A stretch of DNA of 64,000 nucleotides, from NCBI GenBank assembly GCA_030159075.1, contig BROG01000049.1:877501-941500 (forward strand), read 5' to 3'. This DNA comes from Atrina japonica. Taxonomy: Eukaryota; Mollusca; Bivalvia; Pterioida; Pinnidae. This document shows, piece by piece, positions 27,737-40,845 of this stretch. The notes below the pieces were generated by a model. The model was not told the DNA's origin and made no database searches. It saw nothing but the letters and a program-made list of their open reading frames with translations. The position numbers and the translations under genes are program-made. Position 1 is the first letter of the stretch. Every line of letters starts with the position of its first letter.

Positions 27737-27745
27737 ACTCACCTG
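27737..27745 (-). other. Strong consensus 5' splice donor downstream of an in-frame stop
   Basis: The minus strand reads CAG|GTGAGT, a perfect donor consensus, with the exon side ending at 27743. It lies 91 nt beyond the presumed coding donor and a few bases after the in-frame TGA at 27753-27751. If used, the mRNA would encode a 213-residue Hox protein that keeps the hexapeptide but has no homeodomain. Confidence 0.45.
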
Positions 27746-27827
27746 TTATGTCAACACAACAAAACGTAGGAGCAAATATAAACAAAAAACATAAAAGCAA
27801 ATAAATACACATATAAAAATATGGTAA

Positions 27828-27839
27828 ACAGACCTTGTG
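27828..27839 (-). other. Predicted 5' splice donor of Hox exon 1 (weak)
   Basis: On the minus strand the sequence reads CACAAG|GTCTGT, with the intron starting at 27833. It lies seven codons after YPWM, where Hox genes commonly carry an intron before the homeobox. The exon side AAG is good, but +3 is C and +5 is G, so the site is weaker than consensus GTRAGT. It is placed by protein logic, since the next residues are a hydrophobic AT-rich run ending in a stop. Confidence 0.6.
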
Positions 27840-28392
27840 CATATTGCATCCTCCTCATCCACGGATAAATCTGAGGGGGTTGGTACGACTGGTCGGTTGG
27901 CCTCGGAGAATGGGGTGAAGTTGGTCCTGAACCCGGGCCCTGTGTTTGTTGAGGCTGTGATTGCGGTGGTGTGGGAGGAGGTTGCTGTGACGGTGGGGAT
28001 CTATTTCTCTCCCCCACACCTCCGACATGACCATTGGGATAATATGAACTAGAATTGTTTGAATTTGTCCTCAGGTTGCACGCTGCTCTCTCGTTTGAGT
28101 GAATTTGATGAACATTTGGTATATTTGTACTTCCATGATGAAGACTGTGAGGGGATGCACACGGACTCGTTGGGGGCAAATGACTTAACCTAGCTGTCCC
28201 ATAATAGTCGCCGTTATCGTCTATTCTTTCCTGCTTTGATGCATAAGGATATCGCGCACCTGCAAAGCCAGGATATAATGTTCCGGAATGCTGGTAATTC
28301 CCATTCCTGTGGAAGGTTGCCTCCGAACAACTATCAAGCCCCATTGTTTGTCCGTAGCATGCTGATAAAGAGTTTACGAAATAAGAACTCAT
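27834..28392 (-). CDS. Hox5: Hox5/Scr-class Hox protein, first coding exon (partial; homeobox exon not in window)
   Basis: This exon encodes the N-terminal 186 residues of a Hox transcription factor, a nuclear protein that sets anterior-posterior identity. It opens with MSSYFVNSLSACYGQ (residues 1-15), the conserved Hox N-terminal motif; as I recall it, Drosophila Scr has the close sequence FVNSLASCYPQ. A polar Ser/Asn/His-rich stretch follows, then a Pro/Gln-rich linker (about 130-165), then the PBC-binding hexapeptide YPWM at 176-179 in the context PQIYPWMRRM, again Scr/Hox5-like. The homeodomain normally follows shortly after the hexapeptide, usually across an intron. Here the reading frame runs from QYAQ into AT-rich sequence and stops at 27751, so I end the exon at CACAAG|GTCTGT (phase 1). 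The ATG at 28392 is chosen because it starts the conserved motif. Hox identity is near certain; Hox5/Scr rather than Antp or another central-class paralogue is inference, because the homeodomain is not visible. Confidence 0.85.
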
Positions 28393-28600
28393 CTGGGATG
28401 GATAATTCGAGGTCGTAAAACTGTCTTATATCGTCAGGGTTCGACGCGTTAAGAATGAATTATGCTGATGTTCATGGGCAGCGGAAACTTGAAAAGTCCC
28501 GTAATCCAGTCGCCACTGAAACGAAGCCATGATTATCACGTGAGTCGTTAGACCAATCGGTTTTCTGATTTATAGTTAATAGAGGTTGAATGTCAAAATT
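28393..28600 (-). promoter_or_regulatory. Proximal 5' region of the Hox exon
   Basis: Read on the minus strand toward the ATG, this stretch has a TATA-like ACTATAAATC near 28575, an inverted CCAAT motif (CCGATTGG, near 28555), a CACGTG E-box near 28540 and a TGATAATCATGG segment. It is less AT-rich than its surroundings. The position just upstream of the first coding exon fits a 5' leader or core promoter, but no transcription start can be fixed from sequence alone. Confidence 0.35.
28426..28530 (-). other. Candidate upstream ORF (34 codons) in the Hox 5' leader
   Basis: An ATG at 28530 opens a 34-codon ORF (starting MASFQWRLDYGTF) that ends in TAA at 28426, in the same frame as the Hox ATG and 33 nt before it. 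The upstream start has A at -3 and G at +4 (AATCATGG), a strong Kozak context. The main Hox ATG has C at -3 and A at +4. Whether this segment is in the mRNA is unknown: the main ATG follows directly after CCATCCCAG, which could also be a 3' splice acceptor, in which case the upstream ORF would be intronic. Confidence 0.4.
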
Positions 28601-31600
28601 TAAGAGAGCTTTTGAATGCAATGTCATGTCAATGAAAATAATTGTTACATTAAAGTTATATAAATATCTTGTAAAATGAATATATATTATACATCTTCTA
28701 CTCACTTTATCAGAATTAATGTATCCGTTTGTAAATAGTTTCATGTAATCCATTAGTGAACAACAATTATATATCTAGAACAAAAACTGTTACTCGGTGA
28801 TAAAGTGGGAACGACCCATTGATTACTGGAATCACGTGTACTTATGCATAACTTTTCAACACATCAACAGCTATCGCTAAATCTACGTTTTCCAAAAAAA
28901 ATGTTTTTTAAAAAATGTCGCTGGTCCAATAAAGCAGTAATATTACTCTCACATTCTCTACGCGTTTGTAAGCAGTGTTGGATTAATAACTACAGACTGA
29001 GCGTAGCCATTGGTTCCTGGTGAGTGATTCTAATGATCGTATCCCGTGTGTAAATATACATTATTTTCTTTTTACATCAGCGAAACGAATATCATTTAAT
29101 TCTAAATGAAACACAACATTAAAAGCCAATTTCTTGCGCCGCGTTAAAGATCTATAATCATGTCCCTGTATCCGAACGTGTAACAGCGTTATATAGATAT
29201 ACAAAAAATCATATTTTTTTTCACCTACTTTTTTTTAACGTCTGTCCGTGATGTATGACATAGAAACCAGTAAAACTCATTAGAGAATTGCCGTGACTTG
29301 ACATCCGCGGCTAAACATTAACATTGCGCGGATTTAATCATTCCTTCTGTCCGCGCGTAAAGCACGGAGATAAAAACTTGATAGGTAACACGAGAGAGGT
29401 ATACAGTTATACTTACCAATACGCCTCTCTCTATCTCTAACTCTCTTTCTCTCTCTATAGCCTGGGTTATTGTTAATGGTTAATTTCCCCTCCTATATTT
29501 CCTGTGGTCAACGCGCATATACCACTATAAACCGATGATTCAGATGATATTATAGTGACCACTGTCCGATTTCTTGTAAACACTTCCCAGTGCTAATTGG
29601 TACTGTTTTAAATTTCCTGTCCACATGGATATTTATTTTCCACTCTGCAAAAGAAAAGACAGTTTCTGTTTTTTACCATTTCAATTTTAATGTACTGTAC
29701 ACATATGAACTGAATTATCTCGGGTAAAATCTCACACTTTTCCTCTTCGGTGTAAACAAAAACAATTACTGCAGATGCATTTATTTTTTCTCGGGAAAGC
29801 TGTAGAAGTAGGCTAGACACAAATCGAGAACTCAAACTGAAGCAGTACAATTTACAGAATCACAGGAACATCCCGACTTCAAAGCGTATATAAGATCCAT
29901 AGATATGATGTTCTTAAAAACATAATCCATTATTTTCTTGTATAGAAATCGCCACGTGAAAATAAATATGGAGGCGTTATTTAAATCATAATGTTTGTCT
30001 TACACTCCATCGTACTCTTGTTGCTCTGTTTGTATAGCACATATTTTTTTTATCCTTTCTCTTTTTTTCGACCGGGCGATGTATATGTGAAAAAAAATAT
30101 CACGACTTAATGATCCATGTTCAACCAGACCGATTCTGATTTCATGTCGCGTTTAAAAAAACCCACAACCTATCAAAACACTTCACGAGTGAAGTGTAAA
30201 TTTACTGAATAATAATAAAAAGAAATGAAAGTTGGTGGGTAACCACTGGTATTCAGAATGTGTATAAATATTTCGCTTTTAAAAAGGATAATTCCTCCTA
30301 CGCAAAAGTACATTATTTCAAGTCAATCTGGAAAAAAAAAATGAAATAGAAAATAAAATTATAAAATAAATATATACTTCATTTCTTATCTGTTCCAAGT
30401 GGATGTTGAAATGTTTTGCTTGTTTAAAAGTGCAATCGTTTAACGGAATTTCTGTTTGAATTTATTTATTATTATTTTTTTTTTACATTTAATGCTAGTA
30501 GATTTCATTGGCTTGTAAATATCAAATTTTTAACATTTGCAAAATAATTACTTATCGCTCAAATTCTTGCTTTTGAAGTTAACTAAATTCTAAATTCTGT
30601 TTAGAAGTTATTTATCTAAATATACATAAATGTGATACGAATGGATAATTTTCGCATTGCTTTGAAGAAAAGCTCAGATTGGGATATATATCTTTAATCA
30701 GTCTGAACATAATGTTTATTTATATGTTTTTTTTTCTATGACTATCTTGTCTTATTATAAGGTAAAATTATTTGATTTTAGCCCATTGCATGATCTGAAA
30801 TTAATGATGATTTATATAAAATTTGTCAATTTGTGACGTACATGTATATATTTATATATATACACACGTCTATTTTCTATCACTGACAATAAGTGGTACA
30901 GATATGTATAACAATAAATTTACATATCGTTAACAAATCATTTTAAAGCTTGCCTATTTCTATGTCCTTTTGATATTTAATATGTAAATATATTTATCCA
31001 TGATGAGCTGTCAATCAAACTCCGAATGAAATATGATACGAAAACATACATACAGCTTCTGTCCCTTTCATCAAACTAAAATCGTCATACCTGTATTTTG
31101 CCGTTGTCGCTATCAAAACACTGTCTCAGTTTTCTTTCACGCTTAAACGTGAACTTAATTTATGTAGCGTTATATCCATAAGAATCCTTTTCGATTATTT
31201 CAATTAATTGGTCATAAAAATAAACCTAACTTGCTTGTAAAATACAAGATGTCACCAAAAATCTTAAATCACCACAGTTTAGAGCACAAAGGTCAACACG
31301 GGGGTAATTTATTGAGAGCAAGATTTAGTATGAACGTTGTGCTACAATACATTACAAGGACGTTGTGCCCCATGTAAAATTTATAGCGGTAGCAATTTTT
31401 TATTTTTACGATTTGTTTTTGTTTTAACATGGAAACTGATTATTTCTATGCGGGCTACGAAACACCGATTGCAACAAAACACACATCGAGTGATTAATTT
31501 ACTCTCTGAGTGTCTTGGGTTGATTGTTTGAATTTTGTTGGTTTCTGATTTATGTGTTCATTTTTATTTACAGTTTATTATTATTATTATTATTATTATT

Positions 31601-32481
31601 ATTTTGTTTTCACGTGCAAGATTTTGTTGTTGAAAAAAGTATATATTTTATGATTTTTCACATACCAATATAACAACAAATAGAAATCGCCTCGGTTGGA
31701 ATCTGGTGTTCTGATTTTATTATATAAAAAGGTGACATATCCTTATATCTGTTATTATTATTTTCAGAATTTTATTGCGGCCTTAAATTATCAACATATA
31801 TGGATATAGTTCAAATTTTCTTTTGTACATCATTTTAAAAATCATATAAATACAAAAAATTTAATTGATAATAAATAATTGCTTCAAAGAAAATACAATA
31901 AAAGATAAATAAAAAAAACCCAACTAATTCAACATATCCAATTGTTTTAATCAACGCATCATTGTGAGAGAGAGAAAAACAATGCAAAATATATCATCTT
32001 GTATTACTTTGAAATGTACATAAAAGCTACGAAATTGACAAGCATGCTGAAATGAGAGTAGAATTTACACGATGTCGTTTTCAGGGGTATAAAATTCCTG
32101 TAAACCAGAGGACTTCACGTAAATCAATGCACTGTTCACTTGCGCACCTTTTCCCAATGAAAGCATGTAATTTTGGACCTAATAAATCCCCGTATTAACA
32201 ATGGGAGGTGAGCAGAATAAGAAAAATTTTATGATCCCAGAATTTCCAGCTATTTGCTTTTACGCGTTCGTAAGTGGCGAATAATACTACTAGTGTCTCC
32301 TGAAACATTTAGTGTAATTTATTGTCGCCAATGACAGTAATTTTAGTTCAAATATTTCGTGGGTGTTTGAAGAATCACTATATAGACTTAAAAAAACCCA
32401 ACATACTGTGAAAATTATTTTTATAATTAATGATAAAATTCCGGTTGAGATGGACAGCTAGTAGTTTTCGATGTGGCTCTT

Positions 32482-32483
<2 letters not shown>
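28601..32483. other. 5' flank of the Hox exon, mostly single-copy
   Basis: No gene or SINE is recognised. A less AT-rich stretch lies at about 29270-29360 (with CCGCGCGTAAAGCACGG). A CT-rich run lies at 29425-29460 and an ATT microsatellite at 31574-31603. This is a reasonable place for promoter-proximal regulatory DNA. Confidence 0.45.
31008..31017 (+). promoter_or_regulatory. PBX/MEIS-PREP composite site (CTGTCAATCA)
   Basis: CTGTCAATCA is the exact reverse complement of TGATTGACAG, the known decameric site for PBX-PREP/MEIS heterodimers, which are Hox cofactors. It lies about 2.6 kb upstream of the Hox ATG. A single 10-mer can occur by chance, so function is inference. Confidence 0.35.

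Positions 32484-32546
<63 letters not shown>
32484..32546. repeat. (TA)n microsatellite
   Basis: About 63 bp of TA. Confidence 0.95.
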
Positions 32547-32547
<1 letters not shown>

Positions 32548-33569
32548 GAAAACTCGATATATTTCACTTCATACACACTATAAAAGTAAATAATACCATA
32601 AAGTATTTGAAAATCATATACTAGTGATATTATTCAAATTTTCTTGAAGTGTGTTACTGTTTTATATAAGAAAGAAAACTTGATCTTTCTCTTATAATGA
32701 AGATTCTTGGTATTTCCATACATCTCGTTAAAGTTTCTAGTTGGTTTGTCGGCTATTGGAAATGAAGTGATATTTCATTCTACACACAAATTGGACGTAG
32801 TTATCCGTTGTACACCGAAATGATTTAATCATGTTCAAGATGAAGCCGACTCTATATCCTTTCTCCCATGGAGCGAAAAAAGTTCTACTGATAAATGTAT
32901 TTTGCCAGATATGTCGAATTCTCTTTGAAAAGTGTCTGATTGAGTTTGAGGAATTGTTCTTAATAATACCTTCTTCTATATTGCGGCGTTAGAGAAAAGA
33001 AATAGATCTTCTTTTAGAGAAAATAATTATATTCTCGCAGGAATCAAACTCCGGCCAAGATCTTGTTAAGCCGCAAAATGGACAAAAGTTTCCACACCGT
33101 TCGACTAAAATTTACATTTTAAACAGAAGCAATTTTTCTTTCTGTCATAAAAAGGTCAATGAAAAATCGTTTATGCACAGGATAGCACTTGTATTTCGAT
33201 GTTGCTATATTCATGAGCCCACGGCATTCATTTATAACCCTATTTTTTATTTATTGATTTCCTGCTTTCTTTTTAGTTAAGACAAGGAATGAAACCAGAG
33301 ACACACGAAAGGCATAACTAAGCCAAAACATGTTTATTATTGGAGACCACTACTTTAACCAGAATAAATTTAAGATACAATAAATTATTATATAAATTAG
33401 ACTCAGCGTATACATGCATATCAGAGTTTTTTCTCCCCCTGGGTCTTTGCAGGTCCGGTAAAAGGCCCCATTCCCAATAGCAAAATGGTAACATTTCCCT
33501 AATTTCAGGCCAGAAAGTTACCAGTTTTAACTTCTGAGAGAGAGATAGAAAAAAGTGATTAATTAAAAA
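32547..33569. other. Non-coding sequence
   Basis: No gene recognised. A patch near 33430-33530 (AGGTCCGGTAAAAGGCCCC) may be the start of the family D repeat that follows. Confidence 0.45.
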
Positions 33570-33718
33570 ACAAACAAGTTGAATCTTTTTGACAAACAAG
33601 ATACAAAGTCAACTTAGTAAATGTAAATAAATTAAACATTGAAGTATGTCAGAGAAATCATGTTCATGTATATTTCTAATGCTGTTATAATTTTCCCAGT
33701 TTCTGGAAAAGATATGGA
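33570..33718 (+). mobile_element. Dispersed repeat family D, copy 2
   Basis: CAAACAAGATACAAAGTC, AAATTAAAC, ATGTTCATGTATATTTC and AGTTTCTGGAAA follow the order of 16850-16998. Confidence 0.6.
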
Positions 33719-33864
33719 ACCTATATCAATATGCAAATTTATTCAATTTTATGCCTATCTCACATACTCAAAATGCTTATTGAATGTTTATTGAATGTGT
33801 GCTCAATATTAACATATATTCTAAAAATTGATCTAACACCTGTTCTAACTTGTATTACACATAC

Positions 33865-33875
33865 ATATATATATA

Positions 33876-33970
<95 letters not shown>
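33865..33970. repeat. (TA)n microsatellite
   Basis: About 105 bp of TA with small interruptions. Confidence 0.95.
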
Positions 33971-33974
<4 letters not shown>

Positions 33975-34146
33975 CATTTTATTGTATATATCATTTTATT
34001 GGCTGTCTTTATGTATAAGAGCAATATTATAAGTAAAGAGCTAAGGGATACAGCACTGAAACTCAGCTGACAAAGATAAATTTTCTTGCAAGACTTAATG
34101 TTGTTTTATATTTGACCTTTATATTTTATACAAAAAATTGCATGAT

Positions 34147-34149
<3 letters not shown>

Positions 34150-34220
<71 letters not shown>
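34150..34220 (+). repeat. (CT)n microsatellite
   Basis: About 70 bp of CT with one CACT break. Confidence 0.95.
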
Positions 34221-34224
<4 letters not shown>

Positions 34225-34664
34225 GCTGTCATCAATGACAATTCTAAGAGGCCAATAAATACTAAATATACAATGTATAAGATTATTATTTTAAAATGCT
34301 TTAGACAGATAAATCACAATGTTTGATTTGTTTTTAGTGCTGTGCAAAAATTGAAAACATCTCAAAAGATGCATTTTGGCTAAGAAGATGCTAATATCTT
34401 ATTTCTTATTCCAGGTAAACAAAAACATATTACTTTTATTCATTATACCTGTAAACACTCTATTAAATCTAAATTAAAATGACTGTAATAGTCAGTAAGC
34501 TAATTTTAGCTTTTCCCCAGAGAATGTCTATATTTGAATTAATTTCTAATGTATACCTCGAGGTTTATCTTTAGATATATACTGCTCAATCAAGATAATT
34601 CTTTTTGTATATATGTCGGGAAACTACCAGACACAGACAGGCAAAAAGAAAGGTCACATGTACT

Positions 34665-34666
<2 letters not shown>

Positions 34667-34733
<67 letters not shown>
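34667..34733 (+). repeat. (GA)n microsatellite
   Basis: About 67 bp of uninterrupted GA. Confidence 0.95.
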
Positions 34734-34737
<4 letters not shown>

Positions 34738-35008
34738 TACCCCCGACGATCAAATGCATCCAGAAATTTTTATTTCATTATTCCTCTCATGTACAAAATT
34801 AGAATTGAAATTGCTAAAAGAAAACAAACAAACATTTGAAATATTTAGGAAAAATGAAAATACATGTATAAATAATTTGAAAAACGTCTCTGTATTTCAA
34901 TTTTTGGTATTTTTGTTTGAAGGCAATCATCTAACAGTTTTTAAATAATAAACATTCCAAACTTTCAAAATCCATCTTTATTAACACATTGCATTGCGTA
35001 TCGCAGTT

Positions 35009-35021
35009 TGACCTTTGAACC
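35009..35021 (-). promoter_or_regulatory. DR1-type nuclear receptor half-site pair (GGTTCAAAGGTCA)
   Basis: The minus strand reads GGTTCA-A-AGGTCA, close to the RGGTCA-N-RGGTCA direct repeat bound by RXR/HNF4-type receptors. It is a single motif occurrence; function is inferred only. Confidence 0.25.
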
Positions 35022-35971
<950 letters not shown>

Positions 35972-36144
35972 ATGGTAGTAATGTTGGGATGAATTATGAG
36001 TAAGTTTCAGATTTCATTTGTCACTGTCTGTTTCGTTGTACATTAATAACTGTGTTTCTTATCTACCTGTACAGCTACAAAATTGTTATAATAATTCCAG
36101 TTTCTGATACTATAACGTGAATCATGGAGTCTGGTGAAAAGATG

Positions 36145-36146
<2 letters not shown>

Positions 36147-36200
<54 letters not shown>
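36147..36200. repeat. (TA)n microsatellite
   Basis: About 54 bp of TA. Confidence 0.95.
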
Positions 36201-36202
<2 letters not shown>

Positions 36203-37758
36203 CAAAATTTGAAGAAATAATTTATTGAGCATAAAATGAAAAAAGAAAATAATATTTTCAACAGATGATAAAAGTACAGTAGCTACAAATATGTATATCA
36301 TATCAAATCAATTTCTCAACAACATCTTTTATCCTTTAACAAGAGGATTCATGCCTCGTAAATTATGGCAAATTTGCCCTTTTTAAAGAAGTTTAAGTGG
36401 ATGATATTGAAAAGTCAATTGTCTATTGTTAGTGCTAAATTTTAATTTTTAGTTTTACTGTTTGGTAATTTACTGGTATCATCTTTCAAATTTTGCATTT
36501 AGCTAGGAAATTAAATAAAATTAATGATAATAATACTGGACAAGAGATCGATTGATATTAAGAATTATTCAATTTATGCAAACAATGGTAAAGAATGTTT
36601 TTGAATTTTCATTTTGTATTCTTGTATAAAATCCAGATATATTGTAAAAACAAATTAACGAATATGTTAAGATATAGTTTATTTTATTTTCTAATATAGA
36701 TAAAACAACTAAGAATGAATATTAAAAGAATAACTGAATTTCTCCTTACAGTAAGTATATTTTACCCACAGTATATGATATTGGAATTTAACTGCAAGTT
36801 GAATACAACTGACCATCTTGACAATTATGTAGCGCATTGAAAATAGAGTGATGAATTTAATGTAAGTAGATATGCTTTTTTTTCAAATCCCCAACTTGTT
36901 TATATGTAACAATTTCATATTCGAATAAGTACTGTTTAAACCGACACGTGCACATGATTCATTAGGGTATACATATATGTAACATATCTACAATTTCAAA
37001 TTGATTGAAAACAGTCGGATCAGTTCTACTGACCTTAAAAACAGAACGAAACAAAAGCCTTGCAATAAAAAACCCTATCGTCTACCTAGTTGATAGACAA
37101 CATCAATAGAATTTTGTATTGTCCGTTAATAGTATGTGTCGCTAACCCTTTCTCTCTTGACTGTTGTTCAGTTATTTTTTGCATTTAATTTTTTACGGTT
37201 CGGGGCTGATTTTAAGAGTAAATATTTAATTTTCTGATCATATGATACCGAAAATTATCTGTATGGTATGAAATGTGATACATTTGAAGTTAGGTTAACC
37301 ATTGTTTTTATTATTTGTTGAAAATCGACAGAGCAAATACATTATCTATATGAAAAATCTATTCAGATTATTTTTAAGTATATACATGTAGATGGTATAT
37401 ATATGAACTTTCTCATACATTTGATTTAACCTTGAAGAAATCTTGTTTTATTTGATTTCTTAAAATTTTACAACTGGAAAGACGAACTCTGTCCAAATGG
37501 ACACCGTTTTAACCTTTCTATTAACTCAACTACGACCAGTCACGACGCATATGATTTAGATCGTAAGTATGTAATTGTAGTTGACGTTTCAAAATTGAAA
37601 GTGAAACATCAACTAAATGACCGATTAGGGAATATGTGTGAGGTTACCGATTCCATAGAAGAAAAATAAATCTTCTTTTGATAAGAATCTCCATAGCTTT
37701 ACGAATAAAGTCTGAAGATTATCTAAAATTCTAATGATAAGAATTATGCTAAATGTAA
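36201..37758. other. Non-coding AT-rich sequence
   Basis: No gene, repeat family or clear motif recognised. Confidence 0.5.
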
Positions 37759-37759
37759 T

Positions 37760-37843
<84 letters not shown>
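37759..37843. repeat. (TA)n microsatellite
   Basis: About 85 bp of TA with one break. Confidence 0.95.
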
Positions 37844-37850
<7 letters not shown>

Positions 37851-37989
37851 ATGCTTGCTAATAATATCAAATTACTTTTTGAATTTTTATTTTCATATAA
37901 TATAATACCTGTCGATTAACATCATTTACCTGTGTTCTTGTCATTTCTTTGCCGAGAAAAATCAATGAATAAAATCCAGATTCACAATT

Positions 37990-39560
37990 AATCATAAAAA
38001 AGTCATAAATATTCCTCACTCGTTAATGCCGGCGTGCGTGTACTCACCAAAATAGATGTTTTCACCCTATCCAAATAATATCTGGCCATAACACGGAACA
38101 AACAAACCTCATAAAACAACAACACAACCCCTAATGTCATTAATAATAATCTGCTTCAATACGATTGGGTGGAGCTTAGATCGCTGACAAAAATAGAGCG
38201 AACGGCTGTGCGCAACGGTACAAGCGGACTAATTTATTACAGAGTTGCTTTGAGAGATATCCCAACTTTAATGTACAGTTGGTGGAGAAAAGGAATACAA
38301 ATCGCTCCGTTTGTAGTTTGTAACTCAAGCGTAGTACACGATTTTCGATGGTTATTCCTTAACAAACGAAATGCTTCTTTTAAACACAGTTGCGTCTCAT
38401 AGCATTTGTTTTGCGTAGCAAATGAATATTTACACACCGGGGAAACGTCCCGCTGAGAACGACGTATAGCGTGTTTTGATTGGCAGGTACACATGGGCCA
38501 CCGATTTCACTGTGATCCGATTTCAATAATGCATAATTGTACTAAAATACGCAAAGAAATGCTAATGAAAATAGTTTTACTTGATTTTATTTATTAATTT
38601 TTAATTCCGCGATATATTTATGAAGTAAGTTTGATGTTTTAGGGTCAGCAGAATTGATCACCTACAACACAGTAAGTGTTACAAAAAAAATTGATATATA
38701 TATATATATATAATTTAATATTAATTACTTGCCTTTAAATCTTTATCCATATATATGCAGGAATTAATAAAAAATATACTAAAGTTTGATCTGTCAATGA
38801 CATTATAAAAAATTAAGTGATAATTATGCTATGAAATGTTTATTAATATATTATTAATTAATTCTGACAGAATACTGCCGCTATTTCAAACGACGAAGAA
38901 GGCAATGATAACGACGATGACAATGGCGGAATGGTGTTTATTTTGAAACAAATATTATGTTATAGAAAATAATAATCAAAATTAAAAGAACATATATTAA
39001 ATAAACCGCTTAGTGTAACTAGATCAGATGCACTTTAACTTAGATTATAAGTGACAAAGCTATTTTTTTCTTCTTCTTGGTCTTTTTTTTAATATATGCG
39101 TCAATGACGCTATACATATTGCAATTTCACCGAACATAAATCATGCCGATATTAAAAAAAATATATTTGTTGCTTATTTGAATCTGAAAATATCTTTTAA
39201 GTTATGCATCATAAAGTTAAGCATATTTTAGGTCGCAATGTTTGTTCGCAGTATACGTGTACTTTTAACAGTTCGTTCTAACTTCTATGTCTGCATCGAA
39301 ACATTTTCTACATTGCAACGTCTACCACGGGACTTTTCAGTTTTCCATATTTTACGGCCTAGCTAATGTAATGTGCTATTATTTTTATTTTATGGCTGTT
39401 ATTTCGCCCTTAAAACTCACATTACATTTCGCAGCTAATCCGTCTTTAATTTATTGCCAAGCTGCCCCCATCATGTCGAGAACGTTCTTCTCAGAGAACA
39501 CTCTGAGAAAAACTAGAGACCGAGTTCTGATTTCATTGGTTGGCGTAGTTTAGAAATACT
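37990..39560. other. Non-repetitive higher-complexity stretch, possible regulatory DNA
   Basis: Sequence around 38020-38500 and 39240-39550 is less AT-rich than its surroundings and free of recognised repeats. ORFs at 38169-38494 and 39287-39553 have no family features. An imperfect palindrome TTCTCAGAGAACACTCTGAG lies at about 39488-39507. I cannot assign a function. Confidence 0.3.
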
Positions 39561-40601
39561 GATAAGGATTAATAAAATATTAATAATTTTGGAATAAAAT
39601 GAAATATGAAATTTATATTAAGATTAATTTAATGTTTAATTCATTTGTAATATTAGAATGTTGCAATAAGTTTCTTTCACGAATATCCGGTAACACATCC
39701 AGAAAATGAGAATAAATAAAGTGAATACAGTAGTAATGATAAAAAAGAAATATATGAATAGAATTGCGTATCAGATAGTGAGAGAGGAGACTGTAACCGT
39801 GTCATTCGACAACTGCACAATGCAACTCATTCAAATATTCAAATTGCGGAAACTCCAGGAATTTCAGGAGCGATGGGATAATTTTCATTTCTTGCTTTTT
39901 ATTTCTTTTTATCATAATAATGGTAGCTCCTACTATTATACATTAAAATGACATTCAGATTTTAGCACATCTTTTAGCCTCTGTGCGTGAAACAGTTGTA
40001 TAAAATGTTTTTCATTGTAGTTAAAATCAGAAAAAATATTTTATTTCATCATCATCATCATCATTCTTCGTTGTCGTCGTCAAAGCCGTCATCATCAGCA
40101 TCGTCATTATCATTTATTTATTTAGTTATCTATCCGTCACAAATCATAATTTTTATTGCTCATTTATTCGTTTCTCTCTCTTTATATGTTTTATCATTAT
40201 TTTTTATTTATTTATTTCTGTGTATACTTATTTATTCATCAAAGTTGTCATCATCATCATTATCATCAACATTATTAATTCAATAATTTTTATTCATTCA
40301 ATTCAATCTATAAATTTATCTAGATCTCCTGTGAATTATCAACCCCTGTAAGATGCATTTAAAAAGCAAAATGTTTTGTTTTTGTTGATAAAAATATAAA
40401 CCAGTACAAATAAAAATCATATCACAACTGGCATTTTTGCAGATATCTTAAACTACACGTATATACAGAATATGTACGTGCATTTCGAAAAAAAAAGTTT
40501 ATGCGATTAAATTTGTTCCAACTGAGAAATATTTACATATTGCAAAATACACAGCTGTCTGACTCCAAAAATGTAATGTGTACATATAAAAATGGTAATA
40601 T

Positions 40602-40602
<1 letters not shown>
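39561..40602. other. AT-rich non-coding sequence with ATC triplets
   Basis: No gene recognised. CAT/ATC triplets occur near 40050-40070 and 40248-40270. Confidence 0.5.
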
Positions 40603-40647
<45 letters not shown>

Positions 40648-40749
40648 CATTACTTTTATTATTATTACTATGATTAATTATTATTTTAATGATATCGTCA
40701 TTATTATCATTAATACTCCTATCAATATTAATTCTATTAACAATATTGA

Positions 40750-40794
<45 letters not shown>

Positions 40795-40811
40795 TAATAA
40801 TAATAATAATT

Positions 40812-40845
<34 letters not shown>

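Noticed and set aside
28472..28753. 93-codon minus-strand ORF just upstream of the Hox exon
   Set aside because: It is in another frame from the Hox ORF, starts in AT-rich DNA and has no recognisable motif; the 34-codon upstream ORF in the Hox frame is more plausible biologically.
33318..33599. 93-codon ORF containing LPFCYWEWGLLPDLQRP
   Set aside because: It abuts dispersed repeat family D and reads into it; it is more likely repeat-derived than a gene.
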